Shown here piece after piece: positions 55,390-64,000 of a DNA stretch of 64,000 nucleotides. The position numbers and the translations under genes were made by a program. Under the pieces are notes generated by a model. That model was not told where the DNA came from, did no database searches, and was given only the letters and a program-made list of their open reading frames with translations. Source of the stretch: Prolixibacteraceae bacterium (GTDB taxonomy: Bacteria; Bacteroidota; Bacteroidia; Bacteroidales; Prolixibacteraceae). The stretch's first letter is position 1. The number at the start of each line of letters is the position of its first letter. Where the stretch lies: positions 35,050 through 99,049 of the forward strand of contig JAIBEY010000013.1 in the NCBI GenBank assembly GCA_019459525.1. Direction: 5' to 3'.

Positions 55390-56271
55390 TTAGCTCATTC
55401 TTTTCCACTCCGCTTCAATCATCGATCGGGTTGAAGCCGAAGCCGGAACAAGCGGCAATCGAAGTTCATTTTTTATAGTTCCCATCATTTCCATCAAAGT
55501 TTTTACGCCAGCCGGATTTCCTTCCCTGAAAATCAGTTTTAGCATCTCAGCCATTTGCAGGTGCAGTTGGCTGGCCAGAAGCACATTCCCATCGAGTGAA
55601 GCATGTGCCAATTGACTAAGTTTTTCAGGTAAAGCATTGGCAATAACCGAAATAACGCCAATGGAACCTATGGCAATGGATGGCAGAGTCAGTCCGTCGT
55701 CTCCGGAAATCACTTTGAAATAACCTGGGGCATCGTTGATGATTTTGGCAAATTGGCCCAAATCGCCGCAGGCTTCTTTAATGGCAACCACTTTTTCCGA
55801 AAGCCTGGCTATTCGAAGGGTAGTGTCGGCTTCCATATTTACACCGGTACGTCCGGGAACATTATAAAGGATAACCGGCACCGGACTTGCTTCAACAACT
55901 GCTTTAAAGTGCAGAAAAAGACCTTCCTGCGTGGGTTTGTTGTAATACGGGGTTACTGAAAGAATGGCGTCTATGCCATCAAAATTTGTTTTCTGTATGG
56001 ATTGAACCAGTCCAGCCGTATTGTTTCCTCCCATTCCGACCACAATTTTCAGGCGTCCGGCGTTCTTTTCAATCACAAAACGTACAATTTCCTTCTTTTC
56101 ATCATCCGAAAGGGCAGGGGTTTCAGCAGTGGTTCCCAATACCACCAAATAATCAATTCCTCCTGAAACCTGATTCTCAACTAATCTTTCCAATGCGCTG
56201 TAATCAACGCTTTTATCCTCATTAAACGGAGTGATTAACGCAACTCCTGCTCCCATAAATGGATGTGTCAT
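55390..56271 (-). CDS. dapA: 4-hydroxy-tetrahydrodipicolinate synthase
   Basis: 293 residues, standard for DapA. It condenses aspartate semialdehyde with pyruvate in lysine and diaminopimelate synthesis. Seen: GAGVALITPFNEDKSVDY at the N-terminus, VLGTTAETPALSDDEK (Ala where many DapA have Gly), the tyrosine in VTPYYNKPTQEGL, the YNVPGRTGVN signature, and the Schiff-base lysine in VAIKEACGDLGQ. The 5' end overlaps the upstream 174-residue gene by 4 bases. Other members of the aldolase family are possible, but the motif set favours DapA. Confidence 0.94.
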   Translation of the reverse strand: MTHPFMGAGVALITPFNEDKSVDYSALERLVENQVSGGIDYLVVLGTTAETPALSDDEKKEIVRFVIEKNAGRLKIVVGMGGNNTAGLVQSIQKTNFDGIDAILSVTPYYNKPTQEGLFLHFKAVVEASPVPVILYNVPGRTGVNMEADTTLRIARLSEKVVAIKEACGDLGQFAKIINDAPGYFKVISGDDGLTLPSIAIGSIGVISVIANALPEKLSQLAHASLDGNVLLASQLHLQMAEMLKLIFREGNPAGVKTLMEMMGTIKNELRLPLVPASASTRSMIEAEWKRMS

Positions 56272-56789
56272 TCTATCGTTGTTTTATTAATTCTTTTTAA
56301 ATAATACAAAATCTGGTCGGCTAACTGATTGGTTTCAGGTTGCTCGCTGAACTCAATGTTTAAATCAAAATAATTGACCGAATTTCCGGCATATCCAATT
56401 TTGAATGTAGCTTCAGATAAGGCTGTTACATACACCATCGGAAAATATTTCTGCCCGGTCAGATCCATCAGAATATCAAATTTCTGATGAATAAAATCTT
56501 CCACAGTGTCAGATTTTGGTAATTCGGTCCAGCTCGTTTGCTTTCGCGAGAAACCATTAATTTCATCCGGAACAAGCGCCTTTTTTGACTGAAAGTAACA
56601 AAGCCCGGATGATACAATTCCTGCGAGCCTTAACTCGGTTTCCAGCCGGTCAAATGTTTCTTTCTGTTCAATCTCCCAAAGAATTCCTGCCGTTTTGGCT
56701 AAATCAAGGTTAAGAACCTTTTTTTCTCTGATTACTGATCCCAATTTGGAGTTCAGTATTCGGTTGGCAATCTTTGATTTTAAACCCAT
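56268..56789 (-). CDS. Conserved small protein paired with dapA (DUF6913-like)
   Basis: 173 residues from the internal ATG, which a -7 promoter directly upstream supports. Soluble and helical: a basic N-terminus (LKSKIANRILNSKLG), a central region with ELPKSDTVEDFIHQKFDILM and MDLTGQKYFPMVYVTAL, and a strand-rich end. It resembles the DUF6913 family that often neighbours dapA in Bacteroidota; I am only moderately sure of the family. The 4-base overlap with dapA shows translational coupling. Function unknown. The predicted leader is only a few bases, so the mRNA is almost leaderless. Confidence 0.72.
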   Translation of the reverse strand: MGLKSKIANRILNSKLGSVIREKKVLNLDLAKTAGILWEIEQKETFDRLETELRLAGIVSSGLCYFQSKKALVPDEINGFSRKQTSWTELPKSDTVEDFIHQKFDILMDLTGQKYFPMVYVTALSEATFKIGYAGNSVNYFDLNIEFSEQPETNQLADQILYYLKRINKTTIE

Positions 56790-56798
56790 AATTTTGTG

Positions 56799-56806
56799 CA
56801 AAAATA
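56799..56806 (-). promoter_or_regulatory. Bacteroidota -7 promoter element (TATTTTTG on minus strand)
   Basis: Exact TAnnTTTG match 9 bases before the ATG chosen for the dapA partner gene; it overlaps the reading frame of a longer upstream start, so that longer start is unlikely. Confidence 0.5.
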
Positions 56807-56892
56807 ACAATTCGTTTGTTTTTCGATGTTTAAAAATGCTAAAAGTTTTAGATTGATACTAAAAAGCTTAATAAAATATTAATCTATTACTT

Positions 56893-58917
<2,025 letters not shown>

Positions 58918-58997
58918 CTAAAGTACAAAAAAGAAGATGTAAAAAGACCACTTTCCTGAATGAAGGATGGAGTGACGGGGGCTGTATAATCATGAAA

Positions 58998-59055
58998 AAA
59001 CTGTCTTTCAGGCTGATATAGCCTCTGATTTTAGGCTCAGTCTGAAAGACAGTTT
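58998..59055 (-). terminator. Intrinsic terminator of the DUF6249-like gene
   Basis: AAACTGTCTTTCAG/CTGAAAGACAGTTT makes a 14-bp perfect stem with a smaller inner AGCCT/AGGCT hairpin. On the minus strand it continues into a T-tract (TTTTTT), 22 bases after the gene's stop. It could also work on the other strand, but that side lacks a T-tract. Confidence 0.85.
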
Positions 59056-59076
59056 CTCGGGAAAATGGCTGAGAGA

Positions 59077-59421
59077 TTATCTTTTCTCTAATTTTTTCTG
59101 AAGCAGATAAGAAACTACCAATCCGATCCCACCGAAAAGAAAGATCATTGAAAAATACGCAGCAGTTTCATCCATTCCGGCTTCGTACAGGAAATATCCG
59201 GCAATAATGCCAAGTGCAACACCTATCAGGAATAAGCCAAACTTAAAAGTTCCGTACCCCGATTTCTCTTCAGGTCTTTGGGTGAATATTTCAGGATTGA
59301 CACCCTTTTCGATCATAGCCAACCGTTCTTTGTTTCTGGTAGTAAGGTGTATGTACAGCGACCCAAATACCAAAGCAAAAAATGCGAACGGTATTAACAC
59401 TCCTAAAGTTTCTACTTGCAT
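59077..59421 (-). CDS. DUF6249-like inner-membrane protein
   Basis: 114 residues with three membrane helices (about 8-28, 63-80 and 87-106). The cytoplasmic loop after the first helix reads HLTTRNKERLAMIEKGVN, a feature of the DUF6249 family found beside ECF sigma genes in Bacteroidota. Function unknown. It is divergent from the ECF sigma gene across a 307-base spacer, so the two could be co-regulated. Confidence 0.82.
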   Translation of the reverse strand: MQVETLGVLIPFAFFALVFGSLYIHLTTRNKERLAMIEKGVNPEIFTQRPEEKSGYGTFKFGLFLIGVALGIIAGYFLYEAGMDETAAYFSMIFLFGGIGLVVSYLLQKKLEKR

Positions 59422-59728
59422 AATATTAGATTTTAAATGTTTAATTGTTTTCGAACTTGCCAGTATGACGCAGGTATTTTTATCCGGTTACAAAACATTT
59501 GAAAAAAGTTCGAAGTGCCTAAAATGTGCTAAAGTTTGGAGCTGGAGACGAAAAAGTGTCGAATTGCTAAATTGCTGAATTGTAAAACTTATTTTGATCG
59601 TATAACGATTTAACAATTTACCTTCATTTCCACATTTCCATATTTTCAAATCCTCGAATTTCCACATCTTGAAATATTTTTTAGTCGGAGACTGTAACCG
59701 TAATTAGAAAAGTTCGTCTATTGGGTTA
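59422..59728. other. 307-base divergent spacer with short direct-repeat words
   Basis: No gene or exact -7 promoter was seen. The middle carries tandem near-repeats: GAATTGCTAAATTGCTGAAT (about 59561-59581, repeating unit AATTGCTRA) and, further on, several copies of TTTCCACAT-like words (about 59625-59670). These low-complexity words resemble those in other intergenic gaps of the window. Confidence 0.5.
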
Positions 59729-60307
59729 ATGATGACCAAAGTTGATGACTTATATTACATTGAAGCAGTCAGGAAAGGTGATGTGCAGGCGTTTTCCTTT
59801 TTGGTTGAGAAGTACCAGAAACTGGTATATACCTTGGCTTTGAAATTATTGAAAAAGCCTGAAGACGCTGAAGAGATGGCTCAGGACACCTTTATTAAGG
59901 CCTATCAGAAACTGGATTCCTACGAAGGAAAATCGAAATTTTCGACCTGGCTATACAGCATAACTTACAATGCCTGTATTTCGGAATTAAGAAAACGACG
60001 GATCGAGTTTAAATCACTCGACGATCGTCAGATATCGGATCAGGATGAACAGAAAATGCACGATTATTACAGGGAAACAAAAAAGGAAGATCAGGAGAAA
60101 TATCTTAACCTTGCACTTGAAAAACTACCCGAAGATGATCAGGTTTTAGTTACCTTGTATTATTACGAGAGTCAATCGATGGATGAAATAAGTATGATTA
60201 CAGGCTTAACAGTCAGTAATATAAAAGTAAAGATTCATCGGGCTCGAAAACAGATGTATTCGCTTTTGCACGAGAAGCTGAAAGAAGAAGTATATTCGCT
60301 TCTATAG
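59729..60307 (+). CDS. ECF RNA polymerase sigma factor
   Basis: 192 residues. Region 2: FLVEKYQKLVYTLALKLLKK, EDAEEMAQDTFIKAYQ and KFSTWLYSITYNACISEL; region 4: YYYESQSMDEISMITGL and SNIKVKIHRARKQMYSLL. An acidic linker (about 100-125) joins them. It belongs to the ECF group common in Bacteroidota. The next gene is a membrane protein on the same strand that may be its anti-sigma. The first two codons are both ATG. Confidence 0.93.
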   Translation: MMTKVDDLYYIEAVRKGDVQAFSFLVEKYQKLVYTLALKLLKKPEDAEEMAQDTFIKAYQKLDSYEGKSKFSTWLYSITYNACISELRKRRIEFKSLDDRQISDQDEQKMHDYYRETKKEDQEKYLNLALEKLPEDDQVLVTLYYYESQSMDEISMITGLTVSNIKVKIHRARKQMYSLLHEKLKEEVYSLL

Positions 60308-60332
60308 CATAGTGCGTGGAGCAAAAATTTTA

Positions 60333-60351
60333 AACTTGAAATTTAGAACTT
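60333..60351 (+). repeat. Dispersed repeat copy, related to the 11 kb hairpin
   Basis: AACTTGAAATTTAGAACTT differs by one base from the arm at 11048-11066. It lies between the sigma gene and its downstream partner and does not itself form a full hairpin here. Confidence 0.6.
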
Positions 60352-60365
60352 TGAACTTAAAAGAT

Positions 60366-60803
60366 ATGAACAAGCTGGATAAACAATTTGAAGGAATGAT
60401 GAAGGAAGTCCGATTAGATTCACCCTCACCTGATTTTATGATTAAAGTTATGAGCCGGATTCAGGCAGAAGCCGCTGTTCAGCATCGTCCCGTACAGGCT
60501 TATCAACCAGTTATCAGCCGAAAAGCCTGGATTATTATAGGTTTGGCATTTTTGGCCTTGCTGATTTATATTACCGTTTCCGGTTCGGACACAGCAACTG
60601 AAAGCACTCCAGGGATTTGGTCAACGCTGTTGGGCTCTGTTGAAAAGATAAACTCAACCGGAATGACGTCTGTCTGGCAAAAGGGAATGAATATCTTTGG
60701 TACTATTCCTCCGGTAGCCCTCCTAATCCTGACTGCTTCAATGGCCTTGTGGACGTTGGATACATATCTGACCAGACTGAGGCATCATTCTTCGAAAGTT
60801 TAG
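60366..60803 (+). CDS. Membrane protein downstream of the sigma factor, candidate anti-sigma factor
   Basis: 145 residues from the internal ATG. A cytoplasmic N-terminus with KLDKQFEGMMKEVRLDSPSP, a first helix (about 54-73, WIIIGLAFLALLIYI) and a second near the C-terminus (about 118-135, PPVALLILTASMALWTL) with a basic end. The in-frame ATG 18 codons upstream would add translated repeat sequence and is rejected. Position after an ECF sigma gene suggests regulation of it, but there is no zinc-binding motif and the family is not recognised. Confidence 0.65.
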   Translation: MNKLDKQFEGMMKEVRLDSPSPDFMIKVMSRIQAEAAVQHRPVQAYQPVISRKAWIIIGLAFLALLIYITVSGSDTATESTPGIWSTLLGSVEKINSTGMTSVWQKGMNIFGTIPPVALLILTASMALWTLDTYLTRLRHHSSKV

Positions 60804-60816
60804 TTGTAAAAAATAC

Positions 60817-61449
60817 TCAGGGAGCAAGACGACGAATCTGCCAACTGTCTTCGGCAGGAACATACTCGAGCCTGTCGTGAAGCCGATTCGATCGACCCTG
60901 CCAGAATTCAAAATATGCTGGTCGGATAAGGAAGCCACCCCAATGAGGTGGCTTTGTTATTTCTTGATTTTCAAAATGTTGTTTGAAATGAGCGTAGTTA
61001 TTATCGAGAACTTGTCTGCTTTCAATGACCTGACTTTGTGGCGATGCCCAGGCGCCCAACTGGCTATCCAAAGGCCTTGATAGAAAATAGGATTCAGAAT
61101 CCTCTTCACTGATTTTTTCAGCTTTGCCTTTGATTCGCACCTGTCTTTCCAGTTCAGGCCAAAAGAATACGACAGAAACATGCGGGTTGATTGTTATTTG
61201 ATGTCCTTTTTTGCTGTCGTAGTTGGTGAAAAATATTAACCCTTCGGCTTTCAGTTCTTTTAAAAGGACGACTCTCGATTCCGGATTTCCTTCCCGATCA
61301 ATGGTTGATAAAACCATGGCTGTGGGATCTGCTTTTTGATTTTCAATCGCATCATTCAGCCATGTAGTTAGTTGCAGGATAGGGTCGTTGTTAACTGTTT
61401 CTTCATTCAGCTCAAATTTCTGATAATTGGTACGGATATCGCGCAACAT
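60817..61449 (-). CDS. pdxH: Pyridoxamine 5'-phosphate oxidase
   Basis: 210 residues, full length. It oxidises PNP and PMP to pyridoxal 5'-phosphate with FMN and O2. Seen: DPTAMVLSTIDREGNPESRVV, LKELKAEGLIFFTNYDSKKG, WPELERQVRIKGKAEKISEE and the C-terminal signature FEFWQGRSNRLHDRLEYV followed by WQIRRLAP. It converges with the membrane-protein gene. Confidence 0.96.
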   Translation of the reverse strand: MLRDIRTNYQKFELNEETVNNDPILQLTTWLNDAIENQKADPTAMVLSTIDREGNPESRVVLLKELKAEGLIFFTNYDSKKGHQITINPHVSVVFFWPELERQVRIKGKAEKISEEDSESYFLSRPLDSQLGAWASPQSQVIESRQVLDNNYAHFKQHFENQEITKPPHWGGFLIRPAYFEFWQGRSNRLHDRLEYVPAEDSWQIRRLAP

Positions 61450-61509
61450 GTTTAAATCGTTTTGTTTTTCAGTTAAACAAGCTATTCGGCAATTTGTTGG
61501 TTGCCTGAC

Positions 61510-61728
61510 TTATTCCGAAGCCATTAAATCCGCTTTATAACCTGCGCTTTTCAATGTTTCAACAATCACATCAGGATCAAGTTCTGAAGTTTCAACAGTC
61601 AATACTTTCATTGGATTGGTAGTATCGACACTCCATTTTACAATACCTTTTACCTGATTCATGTGAGGAGTTACCGTGGCAACACATCCGTCACAATTGA
61701 CATTGGTTTTAAATTTTAACGTTTCCAT
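61510..61728 (-). CDS. Heavy-metal-associated (HMA) copper chaperone-like protein
   Basis: 72 residues from the internal ATG. One HMA domain of the CopZ type: KFKTNVNCDGCVATVTPHMN contains the metal pair C-D-G-C (C11 and C14), with the fold continuing to a conserved end (LKSAGYKADL). It would carry Cu(I) to the P-type ATPase encoded just upstream. The upstream in-frame ATG adds 25 unrelated residues and is rejected. It follows the ATPase gene by 99 bases. Confidence 0.88.
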   Translation of the reverse strand: METLKFKTNVNCDGCVATVTPHMNQVKGIVKWSVDTTNPMKVLTVETSELDPDVIVETLKSAGYKADLMASE

Positions 61729-61827
61729 TTTTTTAGAATTTATAAGATTATTTTTAATGTGTCTGAGTGTCAAAGTACCAAAGTTTTGAAAACACCAACA
61801 CAATGATCACATTGACAACACTGACAA

Positions 61828-64000
61828 CTATTTTATATCCAATTTTCTGAATTTTAGCCGGAGGCTGTTGCTTACTACCGATACCGAACTTAAGGCCATC
61901 GCAGCTCCGGCAATCATCGGGTTGAGCATAAAACCCCAGATGGGGAACAAAATCCCGGCAGCAACAGGAATACCGATCAGGTTGTAAATGAATGCCCAAA
62001 ATAAATTCTGATGAATGGTATTCACCGTCAGTTTCGATAGCCGGATCGCTTTTGAAATAGCCTGAAGATCGGAGGAAATGATCGTCATTTTAGCCACATC
62101 CATTGCAATGTCGGAGCCTTTGCCCATGGCGATGCTTACATCAGCCTGAGCCAGTGCGTGCGAATCGTTAATACCGTCGCCAACCATTGCCACCACTTTT
62201 CCCTGATTTTGCAAGTGTTTGATAAAATCAGCTTTGTCCGAGGGCATCACTTCGGCATTGAAGTTCTTCAAACCGACTTTCTGCGCTACTGCTTTTGCGG
62301 TTTGTATATGGTCTCCGGTAAGCATATAAACCTCAATGCCTTGATTTTGAAGGTCAGCAATGGCTTTTGCCGATGTCTCTTTAATTTTGTCGGCGATTGC
62401 AATGATTGCCATAAGTTCAGTATCGCGTGAAAAACACACCACTGTTTTTGCTTCATTCTGCCAGGTTTTGATTATAGCTGAACTTGCTTCCGGAAGATTT
62501 ACCTGATGATCGTCCAACAGCTTTTGATTGCCTACCAGATAAACATGATCGCCAAAATTGGCTACAACTCCCTTTCCGGTAATACTTTCAAATTTGTCGA
62601 GTGTAATTTGTTTGCCTGAATTGGTTTTCAAAGTAGCAGCTACAGCCTCTGCCAATGGATGTTCCGATTGCGATTCGATGGTAAAAAGGATTTGTTCCAA
62701 TTCTGCCTGATCCGCTTCAGGAAGATTCCATACGATGTCAGTTACAGTGGGTTTACCTTCGGTAATGGTACCGGTTTTATCGAGCACAATGGCGTTCACT
62801 TTGTACGCTAATTCAAGGCTTTCGGCATCTTTAATCAGGATTCCGTTTTCGGCGCCCTTGCCCATACCTACCATTATCGCAGTAGGAGTTGCAAGTCCCA
62901 ACGCACATGGGCATGCAATTACCAGCACCGAAACCATCGCCAACAATGCTTGCGTGATGGCATCGTCACCGCCTAAAATCATCCATATTGCAAAGGTTGC
63001 TACTGAAATAACCATCACTATCGGAACAAATATTCCGGCGACTTTATCCACCAATTTTTGAACCGGAGGTTTGCTTCCCTGCGCTTCCTGAACCATTTTA
63101 ATAATCTGCGCCAAAATGGTTTCGCCACCCACTTTTTGAGCTACAAAAACAAAACTTCCTTTCTGGTTGATGGTTCCGGCAAAGACTTTTCCTCCCTTTT
63201 CCTTTTCAACCGGAAGTGATTCTCCGGTAATTGTACTTTCGTCGATAAAGGATGACCCTGAAATAATTTCGCCGTCCACGGGGATTTTGTCGCCGGGCTT
63301 AACCCGAATTTTATCACCAATAACGACCTGCGAAATTGGTATTTCCATTTCCTGTCCATTTTCCCGAACCAGATTTACTGTGTTCGGCTGTAACCCAATC
63401 AGCTTTTTTATGGCCGATGAAGTATTTGATTTAGCCCGTTCTTCAAGCACTTTACCCAACAGGATGAAAGCGATTATAACGGCAGATGCCTCAAAGTAAA
63501 CGTGGGCATGTTGGCCTCGTTCGTGCCAGAATTCAGGAAAAATGGTGCTGAATACGCTAAATGAATAAGCGATTCCGGTGCTTAATGCAACCAGCGTATC
63601 CATGTTTGCCTTGCCGTGTTTGGCCTGATTATAGGCATTGATAAAAAAGCTCCGGCCAAACCAACCAATTACAGGCGTTGTCATAACCAGCATGATCCAG
63701 TTGGCATAGGGGATATTCATCATGAACATGGCAATTACTACCACCGGAAATGACAGTATCGATGCCCAAAGCGTATTGGTTTTTAGCTTTTTGTAATGGA
63801 TGTGCTGCATTTCCTCCTGATGGTCGTGGCCTTCTTCTTCAATCAATAAGTCGTAACCAATCGACTGAATGGCCGATTTGAAATCGCTGACAGAGGCTGT
63901 TTTGGGCGTGTATTCGACCCATGCTGAAGAGTTTGCATAGTTAACGGATGCATCGAGCACTCCTTTCTGAGCTTTAAGCATGCTCTCGACACTGATGGCG
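61828..64000 (-). CDS. copA: Copper-translocating P1B-type ATPase (cut by right window edge)
   Basis: The last 724 residues of a P-type ATPase; the gene runs in from the right edge. An N-terminal HMA domain remnant (AISVESMLKAQKG onward) lacks its metal cysteines, which would lie just beyond the window. Then eight membrane helices with the transport motif ACPCALGLATP, actuator TITGESLPVEK, phosphorylation motif LDKTGTITEGKP, SEHPLAEA (His-Pro of heavy-metal pumps) and hinge MVGDGINDSHALA. It exports Cu(I) or Ag(I) from the cytoplasm using ATP. The one-domain HMA chaperone gene follows on the same strand. The CPC motif plus the neighbour favour copper over zinc or cadmium. Confidence 0.93.
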   Translation of the reverse strand, partial: AISVESMLKAQKGVLDASVNYANSSAWVEYTPKTASVSDFKSAIQSIGYDLLIEEEGHDHQEEMQHIHYKKLKTNTLWASILSFPVVVIAMFMMNIPYANWIMLVMTTPVIGWFGRSFFINAYNQAKHGKANMDTLVALSTGIAYSFSVFSTIFPEFWHERGQHAHVYFEASAVIIAFILLGKVLEERAKSNTSSAIKKLIGLQPNTVNLVRENGQEMEIPISQVVIGDKIRVKPGDKIPVDGEIISGSSFIDESTITGESLPVEKEKGGKVFAGTINQKGSFVFVAQKVGGETILAQIIKMVQEAQGSKPPVQKLVDKVAGIFVPIVMVISVATFAIWMILGGDDAITQALLAMVSVLVIACPCALGLATPTAIMVGMGKGAENGILIKDAESLELAYKVNAIVLDKTGTITEGKPTVTDIVWNLPEADQAELEQILFTIESQSEHPLAEAVAATLKTNSGKQITLDKFESITGKGVVANFGDHVYLVGNQKLLDDHQVNLPEASSAIIKTWQNEAKTVVCFSRDTELMAIIAIADKIKETSAKAIADLQNQGIEVYMLTGDHIQTAKAVAQKVGLKNFNAEVMPSDKADFIKHLQNQGKVVAMVGDGINDSHALAQADVSIAMGKGSDIAMDVAKMTIISSDLQAISKAIRLSKLTVNTIHQNLFWAFIYNLIGIPVAAGILFPIWGFMLNPMIAGAAMALSSVSVVSNSLRLKFRKLDIK

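Overview
The window looks like a chromosomal segment from a member of the Bacteroidota, most plausibly the Bacteroidales/Marinilabiliales side. Evidence: proteins typical of that phylum (CBM9-like/DUF5916, DUF5683, a BatA-domain protein, multi-PAS sensors, ECF sigma cassettes with a DUF4097-like protein), the chromosomal order parA-parB-DUF5683-LysM transglycosylase, and intergenic matches to the Bacteroidota -7 promoter element TAnnTTTG, with few recognisable Shine-Dalgarno sequences. The phylum assignment is firm; the order is inference. I saw no rRNA, tRNA, CRISPR array, insertion sequence or prophage. The content is mostly core and housekeeping genes with a few accessory islands.

Layout. 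1-9.1 kb: 5' part of a biotin carboxylase gene (cut by the left edge), a DUF5916 outer-membrane-like protein with a MATE exporter, a Tat-type secreted sugar-phosphate isomerase-like protein, a small exported protein, Tex, and a PspC-type gene with a conserved partner. 9.3-15.5 kb: a Na+/alanine-type symporter with an unusual extra domain, then mutS2, a degenerate one-domain DEAD-box protein and a membrane metallophosphoesterase. 15.5-22.5 kb: a Gfo/Idh/MocA oxidoreductase, a 1433-residue AsmA-like repeat protein and ornithine aminotransferase. 22.6-26.7 kb: a TPR-histidine kinase and a BatA/VWA-like membrane protein. 26.9-32.2 kb: lytic transglycosylase, DUF5683, ParB and ParA in one leftward unit, then a heptose-7-phosphate kinase. 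32.2-33.0 kb: about 800 bases without a credible gene but with several UUCG-capped hairpins and a clean terminator, a candidate non-coding RNA.

34.6-45.9 kb is the most distinctive block: five leftward genes carrying fourteen or more PAS-type modules (a 1008-residue soluble kinase, a membrane four-PAS protein with no kinase domain, a 5TM-LytS-type PAS kinase, a stand-alone receiver, and a receiver-PAS-kinase hybrid), with a truncated haemoglobin gene immediately upstream on the same strand. None carries a DNA-binding or cyclic-di-GMP output domain.

46-54 kb: an XRE/cupin regulator with an acyl-CoA synthetase, a DEAD-box RNA helicase, a HicB-HicA toxin-antitoxin pair, a glycosyltransferase, and an ECF sigma factor/membrane anti-sigma candidate/DUF4097-like cassette. 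54-64 kb: a CDF zinc exporter, dapA with a small partner gene, ligA, a DUF6249-like membrane protein, a second ECF sigma factor with a membrane protein, pdxH, and a copper-type P1B ATPase (cut by the right edge) followed by a one-domain HMA chaperone.

The best candidates for something undescribed are the five-gene PAS block and its globin, the six-fold ~175-residue repeat protein, the structured intergenic region before the heptose kinase, and the degenerate DEAD-box protein behind mutS2.
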